From Bacteroidota bacterium (GTDB lineage: Bacteria > Bacteroidota > Bacteroidia > Chitinophagales > Chitinophagaceae): a stretch of DNA of 37,778 bases. How positions within the stretch are numbered: position 1 is the stretch's first letter; each line of letters begins with the position of its first letter. The stretch lies in NCBI GenBank assembly GCA_030706685.1, contig JAUZOA010000052.1, positions 1 through 37,778 of the forward strand, given 5' to 3'. Below the pieces are notes generated by a model that saw only the letters and a list, made by a program, of their open reading frames with translations, was not told where the DNA came from and ran no database searches. Both the position numbers and the translations under genes were made by a program. Below are positions 1 to 9,887 of the stretch, piece by piece.

Positions 1-142
1 AAACAAAAAACCCTCCTGCTTTTGGCAAAAGGGTCAAACTCTTTACTGTTTTCGTGGTGTCAACCTGAATCCACCTGCGGTGGATACCCCCGGCCCGGAT
101 ATGGTATTTTTCCCGGAAGGATTAACAGGTAAGGTAGAATGA
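1..142 (+). CDS. possible C-terminal fragment of an unidentified gene, cut by the window edge
   Basis: A reading frame is open from position 2 to a TGA at 140-142 and encodes about 46 residues ending in FFPEGLTGKVE. It has no start codon near the edge, so it would be the tail of a gene beginning outside the window. The composition is plausible for protein, but the stretch is short and I recognise no family. Chance openness cannot be excluded. Confidence 0.25.
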   Translation, partial: NKKPSCFWQKGQTLYCFRGVNLNPPAVDTPGPDMVFFPEGLTGKVE

Positions 143-280
143 TTGGAAAAGAACTATGGCTTGAGGCCGCAAGATAGGAATGGGAAAAATAACGGTCAAG
201 TTTAATGAGCAAAAAATTTATACGACGGCTCGTAGTTTTACGTTTTTAAAGGCATGAAATATATTTTCATTGTTCAGAAT

Positions 281-310
281 AAAAAATCCCGCCTCAAACC
301 GGAGCGGGAA
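281..310 (-). terminator. rho-independent terminator of the ABC-F gene
   Basis: Read leftward, the DNA gives a GC-rich stem (TCCCGCTC pairing with GAGGCGGGA, one bulged base, loop CGGTTT) followed by six T residues and further AT-rich sequence. It lies 26 nt past the ABC-F stop codon. Between this hairpin and position 142 I see no gene, only a weak hairpin at 221-234. Confidence 0.75.
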
Positions 311-335
311 CAAACTCATCACTCACCACGCATAA

Positions 336-1964
<1,629 letters not shown>

Positions 1965-2171
1965 TTATCCTTTTTTGAGGCCAAACTCCCCCTATCCTAC
2001 CCCGCAAAAGTTTACGTGTACAAGGGTTTCGTCTGGCGAGGCGCGAAGGTAAGCCAAAACAAGTTCCCGGTAAAGGCTGATACAAGAAAATAATGCAGCC
2101 TGCGTTATAGGGATACGGTTTCATAAAGGACATCTAAATCCCTGTTTTTAACATCCAAATCAGCCACTGTT

Positions 2172-3029
2172 ATGAAAGTAATTTTCATGGGCATAACCCT
2201 TTTATTTGGCCTCATGGCCCGGCCCCAAACCCTTGTTATACATTTTGATTTTAATAAATCTGGATTGACTCCCCAAGCAAAACTCCTTATAGACAGTTTC
2301 CTGGTTACCGCATCTCAAAAAAAGTTAACGGGTAAGATAGAATTGACGGGACATTGCGATTTTATTGGTTCCGACAGTTACAATGATTCTCTTTCCCTGT
2401 GCAGGGTAATGACGGTAAAAAAATACCTGGAAGCCAAATATGATTTACCGGGTAAAATTGTAAGCGCAATCGGTTATGGTGAAAAAAAGCCGCTGAATGA
2501 AAATAAAACGGAAGAGGAACGCGGGCTGAACAGAAGAGTAGAGATCACGATCATCCAGGCGGAGCTGGCAAGTGTACCGGAACAAAAAAAAGTAACCCCA
2601 CCGCGAAAGGAGGATGTATCGCTGAAAGAAAAGATCGGGGATTCCACTACGAAAGCCGGGAGCAATATCGCTTTAAAGAATATCAATTTCGTAGGGGGTA
2701 TGCACCAATTTCTTCCGGAAGCATACCCCGTATTGCAGGAATTGCTGGAAACGATGAGACTTTATCCCCGGCTGGTCATAGAGATCCAGGGGCATATTTG
2801 TTGCCTGCAATATGATAATGATGGTCTCGATGCGGAGACCCGTAATTATAATTTATCGGAAGAAAGGGCAAAAGCAGTGTATGAATACTTAGTTAAAAAG
2901 GGGATTGACGCGAAGCGTTTATCATTCAGGGGGTACGGTCATTCAACGCCTATCTACCCCTATCCTGAAAAAACGGAAGAAGAAAGGATTGCCAACCGAA
3001 GAGTGGAGATAAAGATTATTAGTAAATAA
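2172..3029 (+). CDS. secreted/periplasmic protein with two OmpA-like peptidoglycan-binding domains
   Basis: The 285-residue product begins with a short hydrophobic signal-like segment (KVIFMGITLLFGLMA) and then carries two OmpA C-terminal-type domains, roughly residues 20-130 and 170-285. Both end in the typical pattern: GYG, then a TEEER stretch, then NRRVEI. There is no eight-stranded OmpA beta-barrel. The likely role is binding peptidoglycan from the outer membrane or periplasm. Repeat 1 has TGHCD and repeat 2 has QGHIC at the position where classical OmpA proteins have GHTD. The gene stands alone and converges on groEL. Family call is secure; partner and function are unknown. Confidence 0.85.
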   Translation: MKVIFMGITLLFGLMARPQTLVIHFDFNKSGLTPQAKLLIDSFLVTASQKKLTGKIELTGHCDFIGSDSYNDSLSLCRVMTVKKYLEAKYDLPGKIVSAIGYGEKKPLNENKTEEERGLNRRVEITIIQAELASVPEQKKVTPPRKEDVSLKEKIGDSTTKAGSNIALKNINFVGGMHQFLPEAYPVLQELLETMRLYPRLVIEIQGHICCLQYDNDGLDAETRNYNLSEERAKAVYEYLVKKGIDAKRLSFRGYGHSTPIYPYPEKTEEERIANRRVEIKIISK

Positions 3030-3050
3030 TATTTTTGTTTACCATTACAA

Positions 3051-3088
3051 ATTAAAAAACCCTGTCCCGCATCTGACGGAACAGGGTT
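3051..3088 (-). terminator. terminator of groEL, possibly bidirectional
   Basis: AACCCTGT and ACAGGGTT form an 8-bp stem extended by CCG/CGG after one mismatch. Read leftward it is followed by TTTTTTAA, a good U-tract for groEL. Read rightward the tail is poorer, so termination of the OmpA-domain gene is possible but weaker. Confidence 0.7.
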
Positions 3089-3122
3089 CGTATTTCGTAT
3101 TTTCTGCTTCGTACTTTCTCTC

Positions 3123-4760
3123 TTAGTATCCCATATCGCCCATGCCGCCGGGTGCACCATGAGAATGCGGAGCTTCTTCTTTCTTTGGTTTGTCAGCTAT
3201 CACACATTCGGTAGTGAGTAACATACCAGCTATTGAAGCTGCATTTTCCAAAGCTATACGGGTAACTTTTGTAGGATCAATTACACCGGCTTTCAGCAGG
3301 TTCTCATATTCTTCAGTTCTTGCATTGAAGCCATAATCCGCTTTCCCTTCTTTTACTTTCTGTACAACAATAGAACCTTCGATACCGGCATTCTCTACGA
3401 TCTGGCGAAGCGGCTCTTCCAATGCCCTTCTTACAATAGCCACACCGGTAGCCTCATCTTCATTGCTGCCTTTTAATTTTTCCAAAGCCTCGATAGCGCG
3501 GATAAAAGCTACACCACCACCCGGTACAATACCTTCTTCCACTGCCGCTCTTGTTGCATGCAAGGCATCATCAACGCGATCTTTCTTTTCCTTCATTTCC
3601 ATTTCTGTAGCAGCGCCGATATTCAATACAGCCACACCGCCGCTCAATTTAGCCAGGCGCTCCTGTAATTTTTCTTTATCATAATCAGAAGTAGTGACTT
3701 CGATCTGCGCCTTGATCTGGTTAATGCGGGCAGTGATATCTTCTTTTTTCCCTTTACCACCAACAATAGTTGTATTGTCTTTATCAATAGTAACTGTAGA
3801 AGCTACACCAAGATAACTCAGGTCGGCATTCTCCAATTTGTATCCTTGTTCTTCACTGATCACGATACCTTTAGTCAATACAGCGATATCCTGCAACATT
3901 TCTTTCCGGCGGTCGCCAAAACCAGGAGCTTTTACAGCAGCAACTTTCAAAGTACCGCGTAATTTATTTACAACTAAGGTAGCCAGTGCTTCGCCTTCGA
4001 GGTCTTCGGCAATTATTAACAGGGGACGGCCACCTTGTGCTACTTTTTCCAATATGTGAAGAATGTCTTTCATATTACTGATCTTCTTATCATAGATCAG
4101 GATATAAGGGTTCTCCAGTTCAGCTTCCATCTTTTCGCTGTTGGTAACAAAGTAAGGAGAGATATAACCACGATCGAATTGCATACCTTCCACTACTTCA
4201 ATACCTGTTTCAGTGCCTCTTGCTTCTTCTACAGTAATCACACCTTCTTTGCCTACTTTTTTCATGGCTTCAGCGATCAGCTTACCAATCTCTACATCAT
4301 TATTGGCGGAAATAGAAGCTACCTGCTGAATTTTGCTGCTGTCATTTCCTACAGCCTGTGATTGCCCTCTCAGGTGTTCTATTACTTTACTGACTGCTTT
4401 ATCGATGCCTCTTTTCAGATCCATCGGGTTAGAGCCAGCCGCTACCATTTTCAAACCTTCGCTGATGATAGACTGTGCGAGCACGGTAGCTGTAGTCGTA
4501 CCGTCGCCGGCGATATCAGCCGTCTTGGAAGCTACTTCTTTTACCATTTGCGCACCCATATTTTCAATGGGATCTTCCAGTTCAATTTCCTTGGCTACTG
4601 TAACACCGTCTTTTGTAATAGAAGGTGCCCCGAATTTTTTCTCCAGTACCACATTGCGGCCTTTAGGGCCAAGAGTAACTTTAACAGCATTGGAAAGAAC
4701 ATCAACGCCTTTTTTCATTTTATTTCTAGCTTCGATATCGAAGAAGAGTTGCTTTGCCAT
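3123..4760 (-). CDS. groL: chaperonin GroEL (60 kDa, Cpn60)
   Basis: This is a full-length 545-residue GroEL, the ATP-driven cytosolic folding chamber subunit that works with GroES. Visible hallmarks are the N-terminal [15 protein letters not shown], the nucleotide loop [11 protein letters not shown], and the signature [14 protein letters not shown] near residue 405. The C-terminus is short, with a His-containing stretch and GGMGDMGY rather than the long GGM repeat of E. coli. The gene lies downstream of groES in the same direction with a 98-nt spacer holding an AGCT-rich inverted repeat. Leftward transcription ends at the hairpin near 3051-3088. Identity is certain. Confidence 0.99.
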   Translation of the reverse strand: MAKQLFFDIEARNKMKKGVDVLSNAVKVTLGPKGRNVVLEKKFGAPSITKDGVTVAKEIELEDPIENMGAQMVKEVASKTADIAGDGTTTATVLAQSIISEGLKMVAAGSNPMDLKRGIDKAVSKVIEHLRGQSQAVGNDSSKIQQVASISANNDVEIGKLIAEAMKKVGKEGVITVEEARGTETGIEVVEGMQFDRGYISPYFVTNSEKMEAELENPYILIYDKKISNMKDILHILEKVAQGGRPLLIIAEDLEGEALATLVVNKLRGTLKVAAVKAPGFGDRRKEMLQDIAVLTKGIVISEEQGYKLENADLSYLGVASTVTIDKDNTTIVGGKGKKEDITARINQIKAQIEVTTSDYDKEKLQERLAKLSGGVAVLNIGAATEMEMKEKKDRVDDALHATRAAVEEGIVPGGGVAFIRAIEALEKLKGSNEDEATGVAIVRRALEEPLRQIVENAGIEGSIVVQKVKEGKADYGFNARTEEYENLLKAGVIDPTKVTRIALENAASIAGMLLTTECVIADKPKKEEAPHSHGAPGGMGDMGY

Positions 4761-4791
4761 TTTATTTAAGTTTGAAAAGTTTAAAAAATTG

Positions 4792-4839
4792 TTAGCTGCG
4801 AGTCATTAGCTTTCAGCTATTAGCTGCTGACAGCTAACG
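4792..4839. repeat. AGCT-rich inverted repeat between groES and groEL (copy A of a dispersed family)
   Basis: GTTAGCTG at 4792-4799 pairs perfectly with CAGCTAAC at 4832-4839, and the loop contains further AGCTATTAGCTG-like copies. The same vocabulary recurs at 6396-6424 and 15298-15315. Inside the groESL transcript it could form a hairpin that tunes the GroES:GroEL ratio, which is inference only. Confidence 0.6.
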
Positions 4840-4858
4840 GCTAAAAACCTAAAGCCGT

Positions 4859-5140
4859 TTATACTATTGCCAATATGTCGCTCTCTCTCATGATCAGGAA
4901 ATCTTCGCCTTCTATCTGGATCTCCGTTCCGGCGTATTTGCCATATAATACAGTGTCGCCTGTTTTTACGGTTACAGGTTCATCTTTTTTACCAGGACCT
5001 GCCGCTATAACAGTACCGCGTTGAGGTTTCTCTTTTGCAGTATCGGGGATAATGATACCGCCTGCAGTTTTTTCTTCGGCTGGCGCCGCTTTCACGATTA
5101 CCCTGTCATGAAGTGGGGTAACGTTTACTTTCTTAGCCAT
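4859..5140 (-). CDS. groS: co-chaperonin GroES (10 kDa, Cpn10)
   Basis: The 93-residue protein is the lid of the GroEL chamber. It shows the family start ([11 protein letters not shown]), the mobile-loop region ([23 protein letters not shown]), the roof motif region ([26 protein letters not shown]) and the C-terminal [10 protein letters not shown]. It is the first gene of a leftward groES-groEL operon. No CIRCE element (TTAGCACTC-N9-GAGTGCTAA) is present in the 308 nt upstream. Instead two 20-bp tandem repeats lie about 170-210 nt upstream, and a weak Bacteroidota-like promoter lies closer. Confidence 0.99.
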   Translation of the reverse strand: MAKKVNVTPLHDRVIVKAAPAEEKTAGGIIIPDTAKEKPQRGTVIAAGPGKKDEPVTVKTGDTVLYGKYAGTEIQIEGEDFLIMRESDILAIV

Positions 5141-5164
5141 AATTGTATTGATTTTTGTGTTGTT

Positions 5165-5193
5165 TGAATATATTCACGCCCGACCCTGCTAAA
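5165..5193 (-). promoter_or_regulatory. possible groES promoter
   Basis: On the minus strand TTTA (5190-5193) and TATATTCA (5165-5172) are separated by 17 nt. This resembles the Bacteroidota TTTG / TAnnTTTG pattern, but with mismatches in both boxes and short spacing, so it is only suggestive. Confidence 0.3.
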
Positions 5194-5309
5194 GCCGCGT
5201 CGGACAAAGGACGGCGAAGGTACAGGAAATAATGTGCCATACCGGCAAGGTGTGTAAAATTTTCAGTAACCGGGTGATAAACACCGCCGAATAAAGAATA
5301 TCCGTGGCA

Positions 5310-5349
5310 ATTTTTTCAGTTTTAATGCCATTTTTTCACTTTAACTGCC
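5310..5349. repeat. two 20-bp tandem repeats upstream of groES
   Basis: Units 5310-5329 and 5330-5349 match at 17 of 20 positions. Both begin ATTTTTTCA and end TGCC, and GTGGCA stands immediately upstream, giving TGGCA/TGCCA half sites about 20 bp apart. The position between divergent groES and nusB, closer to nusB, suggests a regulatory site. Which gene it serves is unknown. Confidence 0.6.
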
Positions 5350-5448
5350 GACCAGGGTTTTCTTATAAACCATAATATAACAATCAAACGCAAACCCCGG
5401 GCCAACGGTCAAAAACTCTTATCTTCGTCGCTTCAAAGAGTTCTTGTA

Positions 5449-6393
5449 ATGATCAGCAGAAGAAATATCCGTGTAAAAGTGATGCAGACCCTCTATACGA
5501 TGGTTACATGGGAAAATGAATCCACCCCTGCACCGGACCCGCAGAAATTGTTGCAACAACATTTTAACCAGGTTCGTTCTTTATTCGTTTACCTTATTTA
5601 TTTCCTGACAGAAGTGACCCGCTATGCAGAAACGTATGCCCATCATCGTGCGGGCAAGCATTTGCTTACCGCCGAGGACCTGAATATAAATACCAAGATC
5701 GCGGGGAATGAAGTGCTCTGGAAAATACTGGAAGACCCTGCCCTGAAAGAGCAGTTTTTGACAGAAAAGCCACAGCAATTCAGCAATACGGAACTGGTGC
5801 GAAAGATCTATCTCGAACTCGCGGAAAAACCGGAATACAAGAATTATATTTCAAAGCCTGCCCGGAATATCCAGGATGAAAGAAAGATTATGGAACTTAT
5901 CCTGAATGACCTTATGCTGGCCAATGAATCCTTTGTATCGCATATAGAAGATATATTTTTCAACTGGGATGATGATGGTGAAATGATCATACAGTTGCTC
6001 GTAGGTTACCTGCAAAAACCGGGGACGTACAATTTTAAACAAATGCTCAGCCAGGACAAAGAGAATTTTGCCAGGGAGCTTTTGAAAACTGTCATGGAAA
6101 AAGATAAATACCTTGAAGGCCTTATCATTCCGCGGCTGAAGAACTGGGACCCTGAAAGAATCGCCCTCCTTGATATGATACTGATGAAAATGGGTGTAAG
6201 CGAATTCCTTTATTTCGAAACCATTCCTCCCAAAGTAACCATCAATGAATATATCGACCTGGCCAAGGACTACAGCACCCAGCAAAGCGGCCAGTTTGTT
6301 AATGGCATCCTGGATAATATACATAAAGAACTGGTACAGCAGGGGAAAATGCAGAAGGTGGATTATAAGAAAGCTGACAAATTGAAGAGCTGA
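5449..6393 (+). CDS. nusB: transcription antitermination factor NusB, long Bacteroidota form
   Basis: NusB binds boxA RNA with NusE (ribosomal protein S10) during rRNA transcription. The classic NusB is about 140 residues. This product is 314, with the NusB fold mainly in the C-terminal half: LLKTVMEKDKYLEGLI, then DPERIALLDMILMKMGVSEF, then TINEYIDLAKDYST and the ending GQFVNGILDNIHKEL. The N-terminus opens with SRRNIRVKVMQTLYTM, the usual NusB helix 1, so the extra length is an insertion between helix 1 and the core. Such long forms are usual in Bacteroidetes. The gene reads away from groES and may begin a run with the DUF1573, yajC and coaE genes. Confidence 0.9.
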   Translation: MISRRNIRVKVMQTLYTMVTWENESTPAPDPQKLLQQHFNQVRSLFVYLIYFLTEVTRYAETYAHHRAGKHLLTAEDLNINTKIAGNEVLWKILEDPALKEQFLTEKPQQFSNTELVRKIYLELAEKPEYKNYISKPARNIQDERKIMELILNDLMLANESFVSHIEDIFFNWDDDGEMIIQLLVGYLQKPGTYNFKQMLSQDKENFARELLKTVMEKDKYLEGLIIPRLKNWDPERIALLDMILMKMGVSEFLYFETIPPKVTINEYIDLAKDYSTQQSGQFVNGILDNIHKELVQQGKMQKVDYKKADKLKS

Positions 6394-6395
6394 TA

Positions 6396-6446
6396 AGCTG
6401 TTAACCGGCTTATAGCTAACAGCTGACAGCTCATAGCCGATTTTTA
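6396..6446 (+). terminator. AGCT-rich inverted repeat, probable nusB terminator (copy B of the dispersed family)
   Basis: Just after the nusB stop, AGCTGTTA (6396-6403) pairs with TAACAGCT (6417-6424). An overlapping alternative stem, CGGCTTATAGCT with AGCTCATAGCCG, ends directly before ATTTTT. This could be a rho-independent terminator built from the AGCT repeat also seen at 4792 and 15298. Confidence 0.45.
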
Positions 6447-6449
6447 AAC

Positions 6450-6480
6450 TTGTTAACCTATCAACTAACCTTTACATTTG
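6450..6480 (+). promoter_or_regulatory. Bacteroidota-type promoter of the DUF1573 gene
   Basis: TTG at 6450-6452 is followed after 20 nt by TACATTTG (6473-6480), a full match to TAnnTTTG. Transcription would start near 6487, giving a leader of about 70 nt. That leader contains part of an imperfect inverted repeat (6479-6496 with 6528-6540) just before the AAAAGG ribosome site. Confidence 0.55.
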
Positions 6481-6558
6481 CCTGCCCGATCTGAACCGGG
6501 TATATAAAATTCTAAGTTGCCCTGTTCGTTCAGGCGGGCACTTCTCAAATAAAAGGCA

Positions 6559-7002
6559 ATGAAAAACTTAGCGATAGTTTGGATAGCAGTTCTCAGCCTG
6601 GTAGCCTGCCAGACAGGAGATAAAAAAGCATCTGCCAATGCTCTTACAGATGAGCAGAAAAGCAAAGCATTAAAAGACTCTGCCAATTTCACTACTATAC
6701 AATGGCTCGATTCTACCTTCAAGGATCTCGGCAAAGTAAAAGAGGGAGCTGTAGTAGAAGTTTCTTACCGTTTTAAAAATACCGGCAACCATAATCTTAT
6801 CATCGCTGATGTAACGGCAGGCTGCGGGTGTACTACCCCGGATAAACCGCAAGAACCGATTGCGCCCGGCAAGGAGGGTGTTATCAAAGCCAAATTCAAC
6901 AGTGAAAACCATCCCGGCGAAAATCGAAAGGATGTCTACGTCTTGGCTAATACGGTGCCCCAGTCATCAGACCTCGTTTTCCATGTAGAAGTAACCAAAT
7001 AA
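6559..7002 (+). CDS. DUF1573 lipoprotein
   Basis: The 147-residue product has a lipoprotein signal (hydrophobic stretch ending LSLVAC, Cys17) and a single DUF1573 domain. Hallmarks are the segment FKDLGKVKEGAVVEVSYRFK, NTGNHNLIIADVTAGCGCTTP with the conserved CGCT, and PIAPGKEGVIKAKFNS. The family has an Ig-like (ASPM-SPD-2-Hydin-like) fold, is very common in Bacteroidota and has no settled function. It probably sits in the periplasm or on the outer membrane, facing in. It has its own promoter and precedes yajC by 50 nt. Confidence 0.88.
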   Translation: MKNLAIVWIAVLSLVACQTGDKKASANALTDEQKSKALKDSANFTTIQWLDSTFKDLGKVKEGAVVEVSYRFKNTGNHNLIIADVTAGCGCTTPDKPQEPIAPGKEGVIKAKFNSENHPGENRKDVYVLANTVPQSSDLVFHVEVTK

Positions 7003-7052
7003 CAATTAAAAAATAGTCTTATCAGACCGGCATACTTATAAACTTAGTTAAA

Positions 7053-7454
7053 ATGAAATCAATTTTTTATTATCTCGCTACAGCATGTACACTGTTTTTC
7101 TTTTCAGCTTGTGTTCCCCCGACTACCCAACAAGGCGGTAAGGGAGGTTCTTCCGGTATGGGCGGAACCGTCCAGTTTCTTTTTCTTGGGGGAATGATCC
7201 TGGTATTCTGGTTATTCTTCATACGCCCGCAGGCTAAGAGGGCCAAAAACCAGAAAAAATTTATTGAGGACCTTGGAAAGGGTGATAAAATTGTCACCAT
7301 CGCCGGTATCCACGGGATTATCAATAAGGTCAATGAAGACGGCACATTGAATATCGAGATCAGCCCGGGAAGTTATATTAAAATCGAAAAAAGCGCTATC
7401 AGCATGGACTGGACTGCAGCGTTGAACAAACCGGCAGCAACGGAAAAAAAGTAA
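7053..7454 (+). CDS. yajC: Sec translocon accessory protein YajC with an extra N-terminal lipobox-like segment
   Basis: YajC is a small inner-membrane partner of SecDF. Residues 37-57 (VQFLFLGGMILVFWLFFIRPQ) form the usual single helix, followed by KRAKNQKKFIEDLGKGDKIV and TIAGIHGIINKV, which are diagnostic. Unlike the standard protein it has another hydrophobic segment before this helix, ending FFFSACVPP, which resembles a lipoprotein signal with Cys20, and then a Gly-rich linker. The protein could be a lipoprotein or a two-helix form. Its partner SecDF is encoded at 11433, not adjacent. A strong terminator follows the gene. Confidence 0.9.
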   Translation: MKSIFYYLATACTLFFFSACVPPTTQQGGKGGSSGMGGTVQFLFLGGMILVFWLFFIRPQAKRAKNQKKFIEDLGKGDKIVTIAGIHGIINKVNEDGTLNIEISPGSYIKIEKSAISMDWTAALNKPAATEKK

Positions 7455-7472
7455 ATCAAAAAAATAAAATCG

Positions 7473-7517
7473 AAATCCGAAATTCCTCACCTGTTTGAAT
7501 TTCGGATTTTTTTATTT
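7473..7517 (+). terminator. rho-independent terminator after yajC, directly ahead of coaE
   Basis: AAATCCGAAATTC (7473-7485) and GAATTTCGGATTT (7497-7509) form a perfect 13-bp stem with an 11-nt loop, followed by a T-rich tail to 7517. It ends only about 8 nt before the coaE ATG. This argues against the possible TTG start at 7495, which would sit in the stem. Confidence 0.85.
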
Positions 7518-7524
7518 CCAGGTT

Positions 7525-8109
7525 ATGTTAAAGGTCGGCCTTACAGGTGGCATTGGCAGTGGCAAAAGCACGGTAGCCAGGATTTTTGAAGTTCTTGGCA
7601 TCCCGGTGTATTATGCCGATGAAGCCGCGAAACAGATCATGAACTCGGACAAACGCTTAAAAGCGGCTCTTATAAAAAATTTCGGGGAGCAGACCTATCA
7701 AAGCGGCCAGCTAAACCGCGCCTGGCTGGCTTCCATTGTATTTGCAGATAATCAAAAATTAGAATTGCTTAATTCTCTCACTCATCCTGCTACTATCCGC
7801 GATGCCAACAAGTGGATACAGCAGCAAACCTCCCCGTACATTATCAAAGAGGCGGCTTTACTCTTTGAAAGCGGCGCCAATAAATACCTTGACTATATCG
7901 TTGGAGTATCTGCGCCCGAAGATCTCCGGATTCAAAGGGCCATGCAAAGAGATCATGTAAAAAAAGAAGAAATTTTGCAAAGGATGAGCAGGCAGATGGA
8001 TGAAGAAGCTAAGATGAAACTTTGCAACAGCATACTCATCAACGATGAACAACAGTTGCTGGTACCCCAGGTGCTGAAACTGCACCAGCGTTTCCTGACA
8101 ATTTCGTAA
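7525..8109 (+). CDS. coaE: dephospho-CoA kinase
   Basis: CoaE phosphorylates the 3'-hydroxyl of the dephospho-CoA ribose, the last step of CoA synthesis. The 194-residue protein begins MLKVGLTGGIGSGKST with the P-loop at residues 8-15, then shows the family segment GIPVYYADEAAKQIM. ESGANKYLDYIVGVSAP and the later QRAMQRD match the lid and substrate regions. I chose ATG 7525 because the P-loop then lies at the usual distance from the start and the upstream TTG falls within the yajC terminator. Transcription must come through that terminator or from a promoter hidden in it. Confidence 0.93.
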   Translation: MLKVGLTGGIGSGKSTVARIFEVLGIPVYYADEAAKQIMNSDKRLKAALIKNFGEQTYQSGQLNRAWLASIVFADNQKLELLNSLTHPATIRDANKWIQQQTSPYIIKEAALLFESGANKYLDYIVGVSAPEDLRIQRAMQRDHVKKEEILQRMSRQMDEEAKMKLCNSILINDEQQLLVPQVLKLHQRFLTIS

Positions 8110-8196
8110 GAGTTGCCACCTGTGTAAAATACCTGCCGGTGAAAGGATAATTTCATATCTTAAGCAAGCTGTTATGGGTCATCAACTCCAAAACGG

Positions 8197-8541
8197 ATGA
8201 AACTACTACTGACCATACTGGTAAGTTGTTTTTTGTTAGCGCAAACCTCTGTCAATTATAAAAGGGACAATAACGCTGAAATAGTCAACAATAAAATATG
8301 CCCGGTTGAAAAAAACCTGGATTTTGGAAAACAGGTTTTACCTGTCCTTGTTAAAAATTGCTCCCCCTGCCATTTTCCGGGAGGAAAGATGTATGAAAGA
8401 CTTCCCTTTGACAAAGACACTACCATCATCAACCAGGGCGAAAAGATCCTGAAGCGGATAGGAAACAGTGAGAAGAATTCAGTGATCAGGGAATTTATTC
8501 TTCAAAATAAAAATGGCTTATCTGCAATAAGCCATATATAA
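8197..8541 (+). CDS. small exported protein with a cytochrome c-type haem-binding motif
   Basis: The 114-residue product has a signal peptide (MKLLLTILVSCFLLAQT) and one CxxCH motif in VLVKNCSPCHFPGG, residues 63-72 approximately. The preceding LDFGKQVLPVLVKNC resembles the haem-site region of Bacteroidota and Planctomycetes c-type cytochrome domains used as electron-transfer or haem-binding modules. Residues after it (GGKMYERLPFD, then KILKRI) fit a minimal fold. A Met ligand is possible (GKMYE), but spacing alone does not prove it. It is monocistronic, lying between coaE and a convergent aminotransferase. Redox partner unknown. Confidence 0.65.
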   Translation: MKLLLTILVSCFLLAQTSVNYKRDNNAEIVNNKICPVEKNLDFGKQVLPVLVKNCSPCHFPGGKMYERLPFDKDTTIINQGEKILKRIGNSEKNSVIREFILQNKNGLSAISHI

Positions 8542-8572
8542 ATTACATAGTCATAATCAGGACTCCGGTCTC

Positions 8573-9787
8573 TTATTTCAGTTTCGCCAGCGCTTCCTTG
8601 ATCCTCCTGAATCCTTCTTCGATTTTTTCCATACTATTGGCAAATGAAAAACGAACACATTTAGGTTCGCCGAAAGCATCGCCCATTACAGAAGACACAT
8701 GAGCGGTATTTAAAAGGTACATGCAAAAATCGCCGGCATTATTGATCGTTGTCTGACCGTTACTTTTACCAAAATACGAACTCACATCAGGAAAAATGTA
8801 AAACGCTCCGTCGGGCTCTGAACATTCCATACCGGGAATCTCCTTTACCAATTCCATTACTTTTTTTCTTCTTCTTGTAAATTCCTTTACCATTTCCATC
8901 GAAGGACGAAGATCAGCGGTAAGAGCTACCACGGCCGCTTTTTGAGTAATAGAGTTGGCACCGCTGGTAAACTGGCCCTGTATTTTTTCACAGGCTTTCG
9001 CTATTTCCGCGCTGGCGGCTATATATCCTAACCTCCAGCCCGTCATAGCAAATCCTTTACTCAGGCCGTTTACGATGATCACTCTTTCTTTAATATCATT
9101 GAACTGGGCAATGCTTTCATGTCCTCCTGCCTGCCCTGCAAGTTTACCTGTAAAATTGATATACTCATATATCTCGTCAGAAATAATATAAATGCCCGGG
9201 TGCTTACGGAATACTTTTACCAATGCTTCCAGTTCATCTCTGCTATAAACTGCGCCACTGGGATTACAGGGAGAAGAAAATAAAAATACTTTCGTCTTAT
9301 CAGTAATAGCCGTTTCCAGTTGCGAAGGAGATATCTTAAACCCATTTTCCGTGGTGGTATGTATCTCTTTTACTTTACCTCTTGCGATCTTCACCAGTTC
9401 GCTATAGGTAACCCAGTACGGTGTCGGGATGATCACTTCATCGCCCTCATCTACTAATGCAAGAACGGCATTAGCCAGGCTCTGTTTGGCCCCGGTCGAA
9501 ACAACAATATTTTCCGGTTTATAATCCAGATTATTATCCCGCTTAAATTTGGCGCACACCGCTTCTCTCAGATCGGGAAAGCCCGGTACAGGTGTATAGT
9601 GACTCCAATTATCATGGATAGCTTTTACCGCCGCTTCCTTAATATGCTGAGGTGTGTCAAAATCAGGTTCGCCAAGACTTAGATCGATTATATCAATTCC
9701 CCTGGCCCTTAATTCCCGGCCAAGCTTAGCCATTTTCAACGTTTCCGGCTCATTGAAACGCTGCAAAAAAGAAGATAATTGCATCAT
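8573..9787 (-). CDS. class I/II pyridoxal-phosphate aminotransferase, probably aspartate aminotransferase
   Basis: The 404-residue protein is a fold-type I PLP enzyme. It shows SLGEPDFDTP (36-45), the SSPCNPSGAVYS loop with Asn175, DEIYEYI with Asp204 as pyridine-nitrogen partner, and the Schiff-base lysine K244 in NGLSKGFAMTGWRLGY. The Arg of CVRFSFA near the C-terminus would bind the substrate alpha-carboxylate. This is the subgroup Ib pattern of aspartate or aspartate/prephenate aminotransferases, linking amino-acid synthesis to the TCA cycle. Substrate cannot be fixed from sequence alone. The start is MM, so either ATG may be used. A promoter-like sequence lies about 40 nt upstream. Confidence 0.9.
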   Translation of the reverse strand: MMQLSSFLQRFNEPETLKMAKLGRELRARGIDIIDLSLGEPDFDTPQHIKEAAVKAIHDNWSHYTPVPGFPDLREAVCAKFKRDNNLDYKPENIVVSTGAKQSLANAVLALVDEGDEVIIPTPYWVTYSELVKIARGKVKEIHTTTENGFKISPSQLETAITDKTKVFLFSSPCNPSGAVYSRDELEALVKVFRKHPGIYIISDEIYEYINFTGKLAGQAGGHESIAQFNDIKERVIIVNGLSKGFAMTGWRLGYIAASAEIAKACEKIQGQFTSGANSITQKAAVVALTADLRPSMEMVKEFTRRRKKVMELVKEIPGMECSEPDGAFYIFPDVSSYFGKSNGQTTINNAGDFCMYLLNTAHVSSVMGDAFGEPKCVRFSFANSMEKIEEGFRRIKEALAKLK

Positions 9788-9824
9788 TGTTTTTTATAAA
9801 TTAATCCTTTTTAATAAACAGGTG

Positions 9825-9855
9825 CAAATGTATGAATTTGATAATAAACCCGTAA
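9825..9855 (-). promoter_or_regulatory. Bacteroidota-type promoter of the aminotransferase gene
   Basis: On the minus strand TTAC (9852-9855), 19 nt and TACATTTG (9825-9832) follow the TTTG / TAnnTTTG layout. The -7 box matches fully and the -33 box weakly. Confidence 0.45.
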
Positions 9856-9887
9856 GGTTTACTATTCATATGGCAAATCTTACAGGT

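Noticed and set aside
4333-4809. 158-residue plus-strand frame over groEL
   Set aside because: It is antisense to the highly conserved start of groEL and has no family resemblance; it is a shadow of groEL codon use.
5141-5448. CIRCE/HrcA operator for groESL
   Set aside because: No TTAGCACTC-N9-GAGTGCTAA-like dyad is found between groES and nusB.
5851-6324. 157-residue minus-strand frame inside nusB
   Set aside because: It lies wholly within nusB, opposite in direction, with no recognisable motif.
7495-7524. TTG start extending CoaE by ten residues
   Set aside because: It falls inside the yajC terminator stem, and the P-loop position fits the ATG at 7525.
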